The notes under the pieces: model-generated
Database searches by the model: none
The model's input: only the letters and a program-made list of their open reading frames with translations
Told to the model about the DNA's origin: nothing
Translations under genes and position numbers: made by a program
Shown: positions 40,256 through 49,478 of the stretch, piece by piece
Layout: each line of letters begins with the position of its first letter
How positions within the stretch are numbered: position 1 is the stretch's first letter
Origin: JACCTH01 sp035253825
Lineage (GTDB): Bacteria > Actinomycetota > Acidimicrobiia > Spongiisociales > ZC4RG35
Direction: 5' to 3'
Length of the DNA stretch: 64,000 nucleotides
Assembly (NCBI GenBank): GCA_035253825.1
Contig: DATFBM010000029.1
Location: 62,001-126,000 of the forward strand

Positions 40256-43200
40256 ATGGCGCTGACATGCCCCAACTGCGGTAATGCCAACGCCGAGGGT
40301 GCTCGCTTCTGTGCCTCATGCGGCCACTCACTGGCCCTGAGTTGCCCCAATTGTGGGGCGACCGTTGAAGCCGGGGCGCGGTTCTGCTCCACGTGCGGCA
40401 CAGCCTTGGCGCCTGCCGCCGCAGCCGCCATAGGTCCCAGCGAGGAGAGGCGTGTGATCTCTGCCCTATTCGCCGACCTGGTCGGTTTCACTAGCCATAC
40501 CGAGCGCTCCGACCCCGAAGACAGCCGCCGCCGGCTCACGCTCTTTCACGGCAAGGTCCGTCAAGACGTCGAAAGGTTTGGGGGCAGCGTTGAGAAGTTG
40601 ATGGGGGACGGGGTCTTTGCTGCCTTCGGGGCGACGGTCGCCCACGAGGACGATGCCGAACGAGCTGTTCGCTCGGCCCTCCGCATCGTCGAGTCGGTCG
40701 GGGAGCTCAATGCCAGTGAACCCCAGCTCGGTCTGGCGGTGCGGGTTGCCGTCACCACCGGCGAGGCGATCGTCCAGCTCGAGACCAATCCGGATCGCGA
40801 AAGGATCATCGGCGATGTCGTTAACACCGCCTCTCGTCTGCAATCGGTCGCCGCCCCCGGCCAAGTCGTGGTCGACGAGCGGACCTATCGATCCAGTCGC
40901 GACGCTGTCAACTTCGAGACGATCGAAGCGGTTGAGCTACGGGGCAAAGAACAAAAGCAGGCGGTCTGGCTCGCCGCCGGATTGCGGAGTCGATACGGGG
41001 TGGCGGTGGAGGAAGAAGCCGCGACCACCTTCGTGGGCCGAGAAGAAGAGCTGAGCCTTCTCATCGACAGCTTTGATCGCTCGGTCTCCCGCCAGAGCCC
41101 GCAGCTCGTCACTGTGGTCGGTGAACCGGGAGTAGGAAAGAGCCGGCTGATCCGCGAGTTCCGTCAAGTCATCGATGACCGGCCTGATCTGGTTTGGTGG
41201 CGACAGGGGCGCTGCCTTCCATACGGAGAAGGAGTGACGTTCTGGGCCATCGGCGAGGTGATCAAGGCCCATGCCGGAGTGCTGGAGTCAGAACCCGCCG
41301 AGAAAGTACAAGCCAAGCTTCGCTCCACGGTCGCCAACCTTTTCGACGATCCCGATGAGGCGTCCTGGGTGGAGATGCGGTTGCGTTCCTTGGTCGGCCT
41401 CGGGGAGGCGGAGGCCGAGCGCACCGAGCTATTCGCTGCCTGGCTGCGCTTTTTCGAAGCGCTCGCCGCTCGCAATCCTTTGATCCTCGTGGTCGAGGAC
41501 CTCCACTGGGCCGACGATGCCGTGCTCGAATTTCTCTCTCACATTCACGACTGGGCCCACCAGTCTCCAATCTTGATCCTTTGCACCGCCCGCCCCGAGC
41601 TCTATGGGAGCAGGGCCGACTGGGGAGGCGGAAAGCGTGACGCGGTGACCATTGGCCTTGCTCCGCTCACGGACGAAGAAACCGTGCAGTTGGTGAGTTC
41701 GCTCTCGCAGCGTCCGCTGATGGACGCCAGCCTTCAGCAGGCGCTGGTCGAGCGAAGTGGCGGCAACCCGCTTTACGTGACCGAGCTCTTGCGTCTCGCC
41801 AGCGAACAGGGCTGGCTGGAACGAATCCGTCGGGGCGACGACATTCCCTTGCCCGACACCATCTCCGCCATTATCGCCGCCCGCCTCGACCTGCTCGAAA
41901 CGGGAGACAAGGCTCTGATCCAGGCCGCCGCCGTCATCGGCCGGGTCTTTTGGTCGGGGGCGTTGTCATTTGTCGAAGACCTCGACCCGAACGAGGTACA
42001 GCGGCGGCTGCGGCGCCTGGTGAGTCGGGAGTTGATTCGGCCGGTTCGTCGTTCCTCAATGCAGGGACAGGACGAGTACAGCTTCGCCCACGTCCTCGCC
42101 CGCGACGGCGCCTACAGCCGGCTCACCAAGCCTGACCGGGCCCGCCTCCACGAGGCCACCGCCCGCTGGCTCGAAGCGGTTAGTGGAGAGAGGGCGCTTG
42201 ACGTTGCCGAGCTCTTGGCCCACCATCTCGCCACCGCCTGGGAGCTGGCGCCGACTGATGATCCCGAGCGACGCCGTCGCGTCTACCGCTTCCAACTTGC
42301 GGCCGGGGACCGCGCTAAAGCCTTTGATGCTGCACGGGCGGCGCGTTTTTACGAGTCGGCGGTTGGGTTGTCCAGCACCGGTAGCGAAAAGGGCCGCGCT
42401 CTCCTCGACTTGGTATCCCTTCGACGGGGGAGCAATGAGGAGGACGACGCCCGAGCCCAGTTGGCTCTTGCGGCCTTTACCGAGGGCGATGACCGCCAGG
42501 GACAGGCGGAGGCAGCCTCAGCCTTGCAAAGTCTCGCCTGGTACCGGGGAAGCGCAGAGGCCACCGATCGGTGGAATGCCAAAGCACTGGAGCTGGCAGA
42601 GGAACTCGAACCGAGCCCGGTCCTCGCCCGGGTGCTGGTGGCGGCGGCCGCCGTAAATCAGTTGCGGGACCGCAGTTACGAGGCCCTAGACCTGGTCGAG
42701 CGCTCCCTCGCAGTTGCTCAAGCAGTGGGCGACACCCACACCTTCGCCCGATCTTTGGTGATCAGAGGCTCCAGCAATGCCCAGCTCGGTGATGAGAAAG
42801 GAATCGACGACATATTCGAGGGACTCCGTATCCAGCTCGATACCAACGACAACGTTAGGGCGATGCAAACCTACAACAACGCCGCCACGATCCAGATCTC
42901 CAGCGGACAGCTGAGAGAGGGCCGGAAGACAATCGAGGAAGCCATCGCCTTTGGCCAGGCTCGGGGACTCCCATCTCACGTCGACTGGTCCCGCAACACC
43001 CGTACCGAGGCGCTTTTTCCGATGGGGGAATGGGATGAGTGCCTGCGAGAGTCCGAGGATCTCATTGCCGAGGACATCCGCCGCGGGGGATCCCAGGTCG
43101 GCACGTTTGCCAAGGCATGGGCGGCGCTGGTCCGCTTCTTTCGCGGCGAAACTACCGAACCCCTGGCGATGATGGAGGAGGCGCTGGAGTCCGCTCGGGC

Positions 43201-43735
43201 GATCGAGGACCCCCAAGCCTTGCTTCCGTGCCTAGGCATCCTCATCGGTTGCTCGGACTTGGCCGGCGACGAAGCGCGGGCGCTGGCTCTATCCAGAGAG
43301 TTATCCCAAATCGCTCCCGAACATCCGGTCTTCTTGCCAGGTCTGCTCACCTACGTCGCCCCGGTCATGCAAAAGCATGGGATGGCGACCGAACTCGAAT
43401 CGATGATCGAAGCTGCAAAGCCCCTCGGCCGTGGGCCCGCCGCCGACCTCGAAGCCGCCCGTGGCATCCTGGCGGAACTGCGAGGAACCCCTTCGGAAGC
43501 GTTCGATCGGCTCAACTCGGCGATCGCCACATATGACGAAATTGCCAACCGCTTTTCAGCCACGATGGCCCGAATCGACGCTGCCCGGGTGGCGGGGTTG
43601 CTGGGGAAGGACAGCGACCGAGCCGCGTTGCTGGAGAGCGCGAAAAGTGATGCGGAAAGAATGGGCGCCCGCCGTCTGCTCGACCTGATGGCGTCACTGT
43701 CCGCAGATGGCAGAAAGGCGGCGGCTGGCGGCTAG
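40256..43735 (+). CDS. Zinc-ribbon, class III nucleotide cyclase and AAA/TPR signalling protein
   Basis: This is a protein of 1159 aa. Two zinc-ribbons (CPNCGNANAEGARFCASCG and CPNCGATVEAGARFCSTCG) occupy the first 50 residues. The cyclase domain (about 65-245) carries ALFADLVGFT, EKLMGDGVFAAFG and IGDVVNTASRL, the complete set of metal, substrate and transition-state residues. The AAA ATPase (about 265-560) has FVGREEELSLL, Walker A GEPGVGKSR and Walker B LILVVEDLHWAD. TPR-like repeats follow. It is one of four cyclases here and the most complete catalytically. Confidence 0.92.
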   Translation: MALTCPNCGNANAEGARFCASCGHSLALSCPNCGATVEAGARFCSTCGTALAPAAAAAIGPSEERRVISALFADLVGFTSHTERSDPEDSRRRLTLFHGKVRQDVERFGGSVEKLMGDGVFAAFGATVAHEDDAERAVRSALRIVESVGELNASEPQLGLAVRVAVTTGEAIVQLETNPDRERIIGDVVNTASRLQSVAAPGQVVVDERTYRSSRDAVNFETIEAVELRGKEQKQAVWLAAGLRSRYGVAVEEEAATTFVGREEELSLLIDSFDRSVSRQSPQLVTVVGEPGVGKSRLIREFRQVIDDRPDLVWWRQGRCLPYGEGVTFWAIGEVIKAHAGVLESEPAEKVQAKLRSTVANLFDDPDEASWVEMRLRSLVGLGEAEAERTELFAAWLRFFEALAARNPLILVVEDLHWADDAVLEFLSHIHDWAHQSPILILCTARPELYGSRADWGGGKRDAVTIGLAPLTDEETVQLVSSLSQRPLMDASLQQALVERSGGNPLYVTELLRLASEQGWLERIRRGDDIPLPDTISAIIAARLDLLETGDKALIQAAAVIGRVFWSGALSFVEDLDPNEVQRRLRRLVSRELIRPVRRSSMQGQDEYSFAHVLARDGAYSRLTKPDRARLHEATARWLEAVSGERALDVAELLAHHLATAWELAPTDDPERRRRVYRFQLAAGDRAKAFDAARAARFYESAVGLSSTGSEKGRALLDLVSLRRGSNEEDDARAQLALAAFTEGDDRQGQAEAASALQSLAWYRGSAEATDRWNAKALELAEELEPSPVLARVLVAAAAVNQLRDRSYEALDLVERSLAVAQAVGDTHTFARSLVIRGSSNAQLGDEKGIDDIFEGLRIQLDTNDNVRAMQTYNNAATIQISSGQLREGRKTIEEAIAFGQARGLPSHVDWSRNTRTEALFPMGEWDECLRESEDLIAEDIRRGGSQVGTFAKAWAALVRFFRGETTEPLAMMEEALESARAIEDPQALLPCLGILIGCSDLAGDEARALALSRELSQIAPEHPVFLPGLLTYVAPVMQKHGMATELESMIEAAKPLGRGPAADLEAARGILAELRGTPSEAFDRLNSAIATYDEIANRFSATMARIDAARVAGLLGKDSDRAALLESAKSDAERMGARRLLDLMASLSADGRKAAAGG

Positions 43736-43822
43736 GTACCCGCGGGATGGCATTGTTCACCACCGGCAATAGGGTGGTCAGTTGCCGATCCACATGTCAG
43801 ATGTGGCCGGAGGGAGGAAACC

Positions 43823-44725
43823 ATGGAACAGAAGATCGTTCCCAGTCTTTGGTTCGACACTCAGGCGGAAGAAGCGGCCAAGCTCTATACCTCGCTATTC
43901 AAGAATTCCCGGATCAAGGATTCGCTTCGTTACTCAGAGGCAGGTCGGGAGATCCATCGCAAAGACCCCGGCGAGGTGATGACAGTCGACTACGAGCTCG
44001 ACGGCTTCAAATTCACCGCTCTCAACGGTGGTCCCGATTTCAAGTTCAACCCGTCGATCTCATTCTTCGCCAATTGTGAGAGCAAGGAGGAGGTTGACGC
44101 CCTTTGGGAGGAGCTCTCCCAGGACGGTTCGGTGCTGATGCCCCTCGGCGCTTACCCTTTCAGTGATCGCTACGGCTGGCTGGCCGACCGCTTCGGGCTC
44201 TCCTGGCAGGTCTACCTGGCGTGGCAGCCGCCTGCGACCTCGATCACCCCCTCACTCATGTTCGTAGGCGATCGGGCCGGCCAGGCCGAGGAAGCGATCA
44301 AGTTCTATACCTCGGTCTTTCCGGATTCTGGAGTGGGCGAGGCGTTCCGCTACACCAAGGACCAGGAGCCTGACGTGGAAGGAACGATTGCCTTTGGGCC
44401 TTTCAAGCTCGCCGGCCAGGATTTCACGGCCATGGATAGCGCCCAGGATCATCAGTTCACGTTCAACGAGGCGATCTCGTTCGTCGTCACCTGCCAGGAT
44501 CAGGCCGAGGTCGATTACTACTGGAACACACTCTCGGCGGTTCCCGAGTCAGAGGTTTGCGGCTGGCTAAAGGACAAATACGGAGTCTCGTGGCAGATCG
44601 TCCCCACGGTCTTGTACGAGTTGCTCAGCAGTCGCGATCGGGCCAGCGCCGACCGCACCATGGAAGCCATGCTGAAGATGAAGAAGCTCGACATCGCCGA
44701 GTTGGAGGCAGCTGCTCGCGGTTAA
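43823..44725 (+). CDS. Two-domain VOC (PhnB/glyoxalase-like) protein
   Basis: This is a protein of 300 aa with GGAGGAAACC upstream of ATG 43823. It is a tandem of two VOC domains: residues 1-135 (IVPSLWFDTQAEEAAKLYTSLFKNS... VMTVDYELDGFKFTALNGG, as family pieces) and 140-270 (PSLMFVGDRAGQAEEAIKFYTSVFPDS, GWLKDKYGVSWQIVPTVL). Such fusions are common in the PhnB-like branch of unknown substrate. The second half ends with the WQIVP motif. Metal-binding residues are not obvious. Confidence 0.83.
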   Translation: MEQKIVPSLWFDTQAEEAAKLYTSLFKNSRIKDSLRYSEAGREIHRKDPGEVMTVDYELDGFKFTALNGGPDFKFNPSISFFANCESKEEVDALWEELSQDGSVLMPLGAYPFSDRYGWLADRFGLSWQVYLAWQPPATSITPSLMFVGDRAGQAEEAIKFYTSVFPDSGVGEAFRYTKDQEPDVEGTIAFGPFKLAGQDFTAMDSAQDHQFTFNEAISFVVTCQDQAEVDYYWNTLSAVPESEVCGWLKDKYGVSWQIVPTVLYELLSSRDRASADRTMEAMLKMKKLDIAELEAAARG

Positions 44726-44747
44726 CCGCTGAGAGTCTCCTTCCCGT

Positions 44748-45104
44748 CTAGTCGCAGTTGGGTACGGCCAAGAAGCAGGGCAGTTGGTCGGCGACGAGCG
44801 CGCTCCACAGGAGGGCGAGCCCGACCACGAATGCGACCTGGGCGATGAACCATGGCTGGAGCAGGCGCCGCGCTACGACTGCCTCTTCGTTGATTAGCCG
44901 TCCCGCGATGGCGGTTGCCGAGAATGGCAGCGCCCACAGAAATCCCAGGAGCCCCAATAGCCCGAGGACAGAGCCGGCGTCTAGGACGACGCGGGAGTCG
45001 GGTCGTACGAAAAACCGAAACACGAACTCGAGGATCGCGAAGGGGAGGGAGAGGCAAGCGGCAATCAACGTGGGCGGTCGAAAGTTGGCGAGGTCGATTC
45101 TCAT
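44748..45104 (-). CDS. Small integral membrane protein, unknown
   Basis: This is a protein of 118 aa with about three hydrophobic helices: residues 13-32 (IAACLSLPFAILEFVFRFF), 42-65 (VLGLLGLLGFLWALPFSATAIAG) and 84-108 (WFIAQVAFVVGLALLWSALVA). It ends PCFLAVPNCD with two cysteines. I know of no family. Base use is like that of the neighbours. The gene runs convergent to the VOC gene. Confidence 0.5.
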   Translation of the reverse strand: MRIDLANFRPPTLIAACLSLPFAILEFVFRFFVRPDSRVVLDAGSVLGLLGLLGFLWALPFSATAIAGRLINEEAVVARRLLQPWFIAQVAFVVGLALLWSALVADQLPCFLAVPNCD

Positions 45105-45322
45105 CGCGTGTGGGTAAAAGTAGTTTTGGCCCCGGAATGGTTTTCCTGTCTTCCGTCATGCCCCCGGGCGGAAAGCCTGCGGAGATCGCCACCGACGATG
45201 GTGATCACGGTTCCCGTCGCTAGGTCCCCCCTCGAGAGAGGAACTCCCGCCGGGTTGGGCGCGCGACCACAAGATCCACCCTGTGGCGCGACGAACCTTC
45301 CTCAACACGTGTCCCTACACCT

Positions 45323-45336
45323 CGAATCGCGATTCG
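45323..45336. terminator. Short palindrome downstream of the DDN-like gene
   Basis: CGAATCGCGATTCG is a perfect 14-base palindrome lying 17 bases beyond the stop of the minus-strand nitroreductase-family gene. It is too short and has no U tract, so it may be a weak terminator or a chance site. The rest of 45105-45352 shows nothing else that I can support. Confidence 0.25.
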
Positions 45337-45352
45337 GTTCCGAGGGGTCGGG

Positions 45353-45832
45353 TTATGTGGTCGTTCGAGGCGTCAGTCGGATGATGGGGATCAGACGATC
45401 GGTCGTCGTCTCGTAACGGGCGAATCCGGGAGCGGTTGCCACGACTCGCTTCCAGGCCGCCTCACGCTCGGCTCCCTCGAGAGATTCCGGCGTTGCCTGC
45501 TCAGTCCTACCTGCCACCGTGGTCCAGGCCTGGTCGGGATTCTTCGCCAGGTTGTAGCACCAGGCAGGATGGCGAGCCGACCCGTTGTTCGATCCGACCA
45601 CCAGCCAAGAGTTGGGATGGTCGGGATCGGGGAAACGGGCCACGACCGCCTGGCGGCGTTTTCCGGTCTTGGCACCCACGGTGGTGAGCATGAGCAGCGG
45701 CTGGCCCTGAATCTTCATGCGATCGCCGAGCACGCGGAACATGAAGTGACTCACGCCCATCCCCGCCTTCATCAGTGGTCGGGCGAAACCGGGCACCCTG
45801 AATCCGCGAGTTCCAGACGGCGGGAGTTTCAC
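45353..45832 (-). CDS. Deazaflavin-dependent nitroreductase-family protein (DDN-like)
   Basis: This is an F420-binding split-barrel protein of 159 aa. The core is QPLLMLTTVGAKTGKRRQAVVARFPD, the TxGRKSGxxR-type motif of DDN proteins, followed by WLVVGSNNGSARHPAWCYNLAKNP and the C-terminal FARYETTTDRLIPIIRL. I start at GTG 45832 (VKLPPSGTRGFRVPG), although the frame extends into the neighbouring cyclase to 45880. It belongs with the F420-type oxidoreductases elsewhere in the window. The substrate is unknown. Confidence 0.83.
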   Translation of the reverse strand: MKLPPSGTRGFRVPGFARPLMKAGMGVSHFMFRVLGDRMKIQGQPLLMLTTVGAKTGKRRQAVVARFPDPDHPNSWLVVGSNNGSARHPAWCYNLAKNPDQAWTTVAGRTEQATPESLEGAEREAAWKRVVATAPGFARYETTTDRLIPIIRLTPRTTT

Positions 45833-45842
45833 CGCCGTGTCT

Positions 45843-47459
45843 TCATCTTTCGGAGCTAGGGACACTGCTCGGAAGATCAACCGATTGATTGATCTCGAAG
45901 ACCCGGATCGGCCGCTGCACCCCTTTCAGAGTGATAGTTTCCAACTCGATTCCAACTACTTGATCTCGCACGGCCGCCATCGTCCTATCAGTGACCAGGA
46001 CCTGGCCAGCGGCAGCCTTGGTGGACAAGCGAGATGCAACGTTCACGTGGTTGCCAATGACGGTGTACTCGAGTCGATTCTCGGAACCAACGTTGCCCAC
46101 GGTCACATAGCCCGTGCTGATTCCGATCCCCACAGCCAACTCCTCATCCAGTTTCAGCATCAAGTCGCTCCGAAGACGCTCGAGGACTTCCCGGCCCTCG
46201 AAAGCGGCCGCCACCGCCCTCTCGGCGTGATCCTCGAAGGGAATGGGATCACCAAAAAAGGCGAGAATTCCGTCGCCGAGATACTTGTCGAGCGTCCCGC
46301 CGTGGCGGAAGACCACGTCGGTCATGGCGGTGAAGTACTGGTTCAAGGCATCGACCAGTTCCTCGGGCTCCATCCGCTCCGACAACGTGGTAAAGCCCCG
46401 GATGTCGGTGACCAGAATGGATAGGTTGCGCCGGGTGGGACGCAATGTCACCCCACCGGCGGTGGAGACAATGGCGTCGGCGACGTGGGGGGAGACGTAC
46501 CGCCGTAACTCTTCGGTCCGCCTCAGCTGGGATAGCTGTTCCTCAATCGTCTTCTCGAGATTCTGGTTGAGCGAGGTGAGCTCCGAATAAAGGCTGGCCA
46601 GCCGCTCACTGGTGCGGTTGAGGTTCAGGGTGAGGCGGCCGAACTCGTCGCGGTTGGGCACATTGACGATTTGATCGAAGTTGCCGTCGGCGATGCCGGC
46701 GAGGGCAACGTCGATCTTGCGGACCGGTCGAATGAGCGACCAGGAGAGAACTGCGCCAAAGGCCAGGGCGGTGAGGAGGCTCACGACTGAAAAGGCCGCA
46801 ACAGTGATTGTGAGAAACTGACGGTTGTCCCGGAAGCTGGCGAGCTGTGACTGCATGGCATCGCCCGAATCCGAAATCAGCGCGTTGAGCTCGGCCTCGA
46901 GTTCGTGGGAGATCTCGTGTTCAGCCGAGATATGCACGTTCAAGGCTTGGTCGAGGTCGCCGGCCTGGTAGTGAGAAAGGACCACTTCGCCAGCGGCGGC
47001 GAACCTCTCATCGATGGCCCGCAGCCGATCGATGAGCTGGGGATCGATCGGGGCTTCCAGCGCTTCGATGGCGTTGATGTCTTCGGTGAAGTTCGACTTG
47101 GCGGTGGCAATTCTGTCGTTCCAGCTGTCGACGTGGGTGATCAGCGCCATGGCTCGGTAATGGCTCTGGCCGGTCACCGAATAGATGGCCTGACGAGCCA
47201 GGTCCTTCTGGGTCTCAAGGGCGATCAGACGATCGACCTGTTGGTTCATCTGCCCGATCACGAAGATGCTGAGGACTCCCATCAGCAAAAGCAGCAGGGC
47301 GATGGTGAGGAATCCGCCAAGCAACTTGGCGTGGACGGTGGCCGGCATTCGCGCCACCCCGTCCACTAGCGGACGGAGCGCTCGCGGGAGTGGTCCCAGG
47401 TCCTTTTCCGGGAGAGGCGAGTTCGGTTCGACCTTTAGCCCCGGGTCCGATTCGGTCAT
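45843..47459 (-). CDS. Membrane-bound class III adenylate cyclase with HAMP domain
   Basis: This is a protein of 538 aa. Transmembrane helix 1 (residues 46-66), an extracytoplasmic helical sensor (70-212, four-helix-bundle-like), helix 2 (217-240), HAMP (240-290, IRPVRKIDVALAGIADGNFDQIV), coiled coil and cyclase (340-525) occur in order. ILVTDIRGFT and DKYLGDGILAFFGD bind metal; IGNHVNVASRL gives the Asn/Arg pair. It should convert an external signal into a cyclic nucleotide. It ends 10 bases before the DDN-like gene. Confidence 0.92.
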   Translation of the reverse strand: MTESDPGLKVEPNSPLPEKDLGPLPRALRPLVDGVARMPATVHAKLLGGFLTIALLLLLMGVLSIFVIGQMNQQVDRLIALETQKDLARQAIYSVTGQSHYRAMALITHVDSWNDRIATAKSNFTEDINAIEALEAPIDPQLIDRLRAIDERFAAAGEVVLSHYQAGDLDQALNVHISAEHEISHELEAELNALISDSGDAMQSQLASFRDNRQFLTITVAAFSVVSLLTALAFGAVLSWSLIRPVRKIDVALAGIADGNFDQIVNVPNRDEFGRLTLNLNRTSERLASLYSELTSLNQNLEKTIEEQLSQLRRTEELRRYVSPHVADAIVSTAGGVTLRPTRRNLSILVTDIRGFTTLSERMEPEELVDALNQYFTAMTDVVFRHGGTLDKYLGDGILAFFGDPIPFEDHAERAVAAAFEGREVLERLRSDLMLKLDEELAVGIGISTGYVTVGNVGSENRLEYTVIGNHVNVASRLSTKAAAGQVLVTDRTMAAVRDQVVGIELETITLKGVQRPIRVFEINQSVDLPSSVPSSER

Positions 47460-47504
47460 ACGGTTCCTTTGCGTCCGTACGGCTCTACGAACGCGGGTGT
47501 GAAG

Positions 47505-47882
47505 CTATTTGAAGAACTCGTTGATGGCGGCGGTGTCGTCCGAGAAGGCCCAGCGATGGGTGATCATGCCGTCGCGCACGTGGTAGATCTCGGCCGTCTT
47601 GTAATTCAGGGTCCGACCATCCCGCCCGGCCTTGGCGTTGACCAGGGCCACCACGTGCTCGTCGTTGGCGATCACGTCGTGGAGCTCGATATCAATGGTG
47701 CCTTGTCCCATCAGGTCCTGCATGCGCTGAAAAAGAGCCTCCTTGCCCCGGATCGGTTGGTCAGAGCCGATTTCCCACCACTCGACGTCGTCTGCGATGT
47801 TGTCGGCGTAGGTAGTGAAGTCGCCTTCGTTCGCTGCCTGGCTCATCTGCCGAAACAGCGCGGCGTTGGGATGGTCCTGCAC
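47505..47882 (-). CDS. SnoaL-like (NTF2-fold) protein
   Basis: This is a protein of 125 aa: NAALFRQMSQAANEGDFTTYADNIADDVEWWEIGSDQPIRGKEAL is the family entrance (pattern given), with EIYHVRDGMITHRWAFSDDTAAINEFF at the end. NTF2-fold proteins of this kind are small isomerases or hydrolases; no catalytic residue is certain. The ATG 47882 is preceded by AAGGAGG (minus strand). It is divergent from the F420-type oxidoreductase gene. Confidence 0.83.
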   Translation of the reverse strand: MQDHPNAALFRQMSQAANEGDFTTYADNIADDVEWWEIGSDQPIRGKEALFQRMQDLMGQGTIDIELHDVIANDEHVVALVNAKAGRDGRTLNYKTAEIYHVRDGMITHRWAFSDDTAAINEFFK

Positions 47883-47973
47883 GAAGTGCCTCCTTGTTAG
47901 CGACCAACGCTACATCTCCTCATCAGACCAAGGGGGCTGATAGCCCGGCTTGCGAAGAATTACTCTCGAGTTC

Positions 47974-48984
47974 ATGGACGAGGGCTCGCACAACAGATTG
48001 CGCTTTGGGCTGCGGATCCCCTCCTACGCCCCTCCTGGCCTGAGTTATCAAGACTCCCGCGACTTGCTCGACTATTGCCGACGGGTAGACGAGCTTTCCT
48101 TCGAGGACATTTGGGTCATCGACCATCTGCTCGTCTCCAAAGGCGTTTACGGAGTGTCATGGCTCGACTCCCTCGCCACCCTTTCCGCCGCCGCCGCCGT
48201 CACCCAGCGGGTTGGCCTCGGGACCGCTGCCCTGGTCCTCCCCTTACGGCATCCGGTCACGTTGGCCAAGGAGATCGCCTCGCTCCATCAGCTCTCGGGT
48301 GGACGATTTCGCTTGGGGGTGGCGGTGGGATGGGATCCCGACGAGTTCGAAGCCGTCGGGGTGCCGCTCAAACAACGGGGCGCTCGCACCGACGAGGCGC
48401 TCGAGCTCATTCGTCTTCTTCTGACCGAGGAATCTGTCACCTTTGACGGTCGTTACTGGCAGACCAAAGAGCTCACCATCTATCCCCGAGTGCCGGATCC
48501 GCCTCCCGTCTGGATCGCCGGCGGCACGCTGACTCACGCCCCCGACACCCCCGACAAACCCTTCATTGCCCCCGGGGTCCTCGATCGGATTTTGAAAGCG
48601 GAAGGGTGGATGGCTCGGTCGAGCGGCAGCGATCCCGGCGATGTGGCGAACGATTGGCGGGTAGTCCAGGACCATCTGACCGGGGCCGGGCGGGACCCAG
48701 CCACCCTCACTTTTGGTGCCACCCAGTTCCTCCACGTCACCGAGGAGAAAGATCGGGAGAAGGCTCTATCCGAGCAAATGCCTCACTTCCTCGAGATCAT
48801 GGGTGCTCATCGCACTACGGAGGACCTGCGGGCCTCGTATCTGACCGGAACGATCGACGACATGCTGGCCACCATCAACTCGCTACACGAGGCGGGCTTG
48901 CAGTATCTGATCTTGACTCCGCTGGTAAAAGACCCCGGACAGCTCGAGCTGATCACCCGATACATCGTCGAGCCGTTGCGCTGA
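47974..48984 (+). CDS. LLM-class F420-dependent oxidoreductase
   Basis: This is a luciferase-like protein of 336 aa. LRFGLRIPSYAPPGLSYQD, FEDIWVIDHLLV, TQRVGLGTAALVLPLRHPVTLAKEIASLHQLSGGRFRLGVAVGWD (family pattern) and the later VWIAGG are typical. It has a longer C-terminal half than the protein at 86-970. The ATG at 47974 lies inside a longer frame starting TTG 47950; I chose ATG because family proteins begin near the first strand. The substrate is unknown. Confidence 0.88.
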   Translation: MDEGSHNRLRFGLRIPSYAPPGLSYQDSRDLLDYCRRVDELSFEDIWVIDHLLVSKGVYGVSWLDSLATLSAAAAVTQRVGLGTAALVLPLRHPVTLAKEIASLHQLSGGRFRLGVAVGWDPDEFEAVGVPLKQRGARTDEALELIRLLLTEESVTFDGRYWQTKELTIYPRVPDPPPVWIAGGTLTHAPDTPDKPFIAPGVLDRILKAEGWMARSSGSDPGDVANDWRVVQDHLTGAGRDPATLTFGATQFLHVTEEKDREKALSEQMPHFLEIMGAHRTTEDLRASYLTGTIDDMLATINSLHEAGLQYLILTPLVKDPGQLELITRYIVEPLR

Positions 48985-49068
48985 TCGTTCGGGCCGGGGT
49001 CCGCATTTACGCCAGAACATGCGGATGCGCATGCTGAAGCCTTAGGTTTCAGTTATAAGGAGGGGGGA

Positions 49069-49125
49069 ATGGCATCTCACTTGTCGAAAGGTGGACTGAC
49101 ATGGCTGGACCCATCGTTTACGTAA
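49069..49125 (+). CDS. Possible 18-residue leader peptide overlapping the next gene
   Basis: A perfect Shine-Dalgarno AAGGAGG (49057-49063) lies 5 bases before ATG 49069. The frame reads 18 residues (MASHLSKGGLTWLDPSFT) and stops at TAA 49123-49125, overlapping the start of the monooxygenase-like gene (49101) in another frame. It is the strongest ribosome binding site nearby. It may couple or tune translation of the downstream gene; it could equally be a chance frame. Confidence 0.35.
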   Translation: MASHLSKGGLTWLDPSFT

Positions 49126-49469
49126 GTCACTTTCAGATCAAGCCTGATCGAATTGATGAGTGGTGGAGCCAGGTTGCAGACGTGGTTCCGGAGCTCGATG
49201 CAGCCAAGCCCCGGACCGCCTTCCAACACTTCTATGTCGACGAAGAGGGGACCTCGGTGAGCATCGTTCACGTTTTCGCTGACCCTGAAGCGATGGACCT
49301 GCACATGGAGGGAGCCTCCGATCGGAGCCGGGCGGCGATGGAGTTCCTCGAGCCGATCGGCTTCGAGTTGTACGGCCAACCGACCGAGCGATTCAAAGCC
49401 GCCATGGGCGACATGGCGAATCTGCTTCGAATCGAGCCGACCCACATGGCGGGCTTCGACCGGCTCTGA
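49101..49469 (+). CDS. Antibiotic biosynthesis monooxygenase (ABM)-like small protein
   Basis: This is a ferredoxin-like-fold protein of 122 aa. PIVYVSHFQIKPDRIDEWWSQVADVVPELDAAKPRTAFQHFYVDEEGTSVSIVHVFADPEAM (family pattern) is the ABM/YgiN-type dimeric barrel, with a HMEGASDRSRAAMEF segment. It may act as a quinol or polyketide monooxygenase or a heme-degrading relative; no cofactor residues are decisive. A weaker Shine-Dalgarno (AAAGGTGG) precedes ATG 49101. Confidence 0.72.
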   Translation: MAGPIVYVSHFQIKPDRIDEWWSQVADVVPELDAAKPRTAFQHFYVDEEGTSVSIVHVFADPEAMDLHMEGASDRSRAAMEFLEPIGFELYGQPTERFKAAMGDMANLLRIEPTHMAGFDRL

Positions 49470-49478
49470 CTCAGGTAG

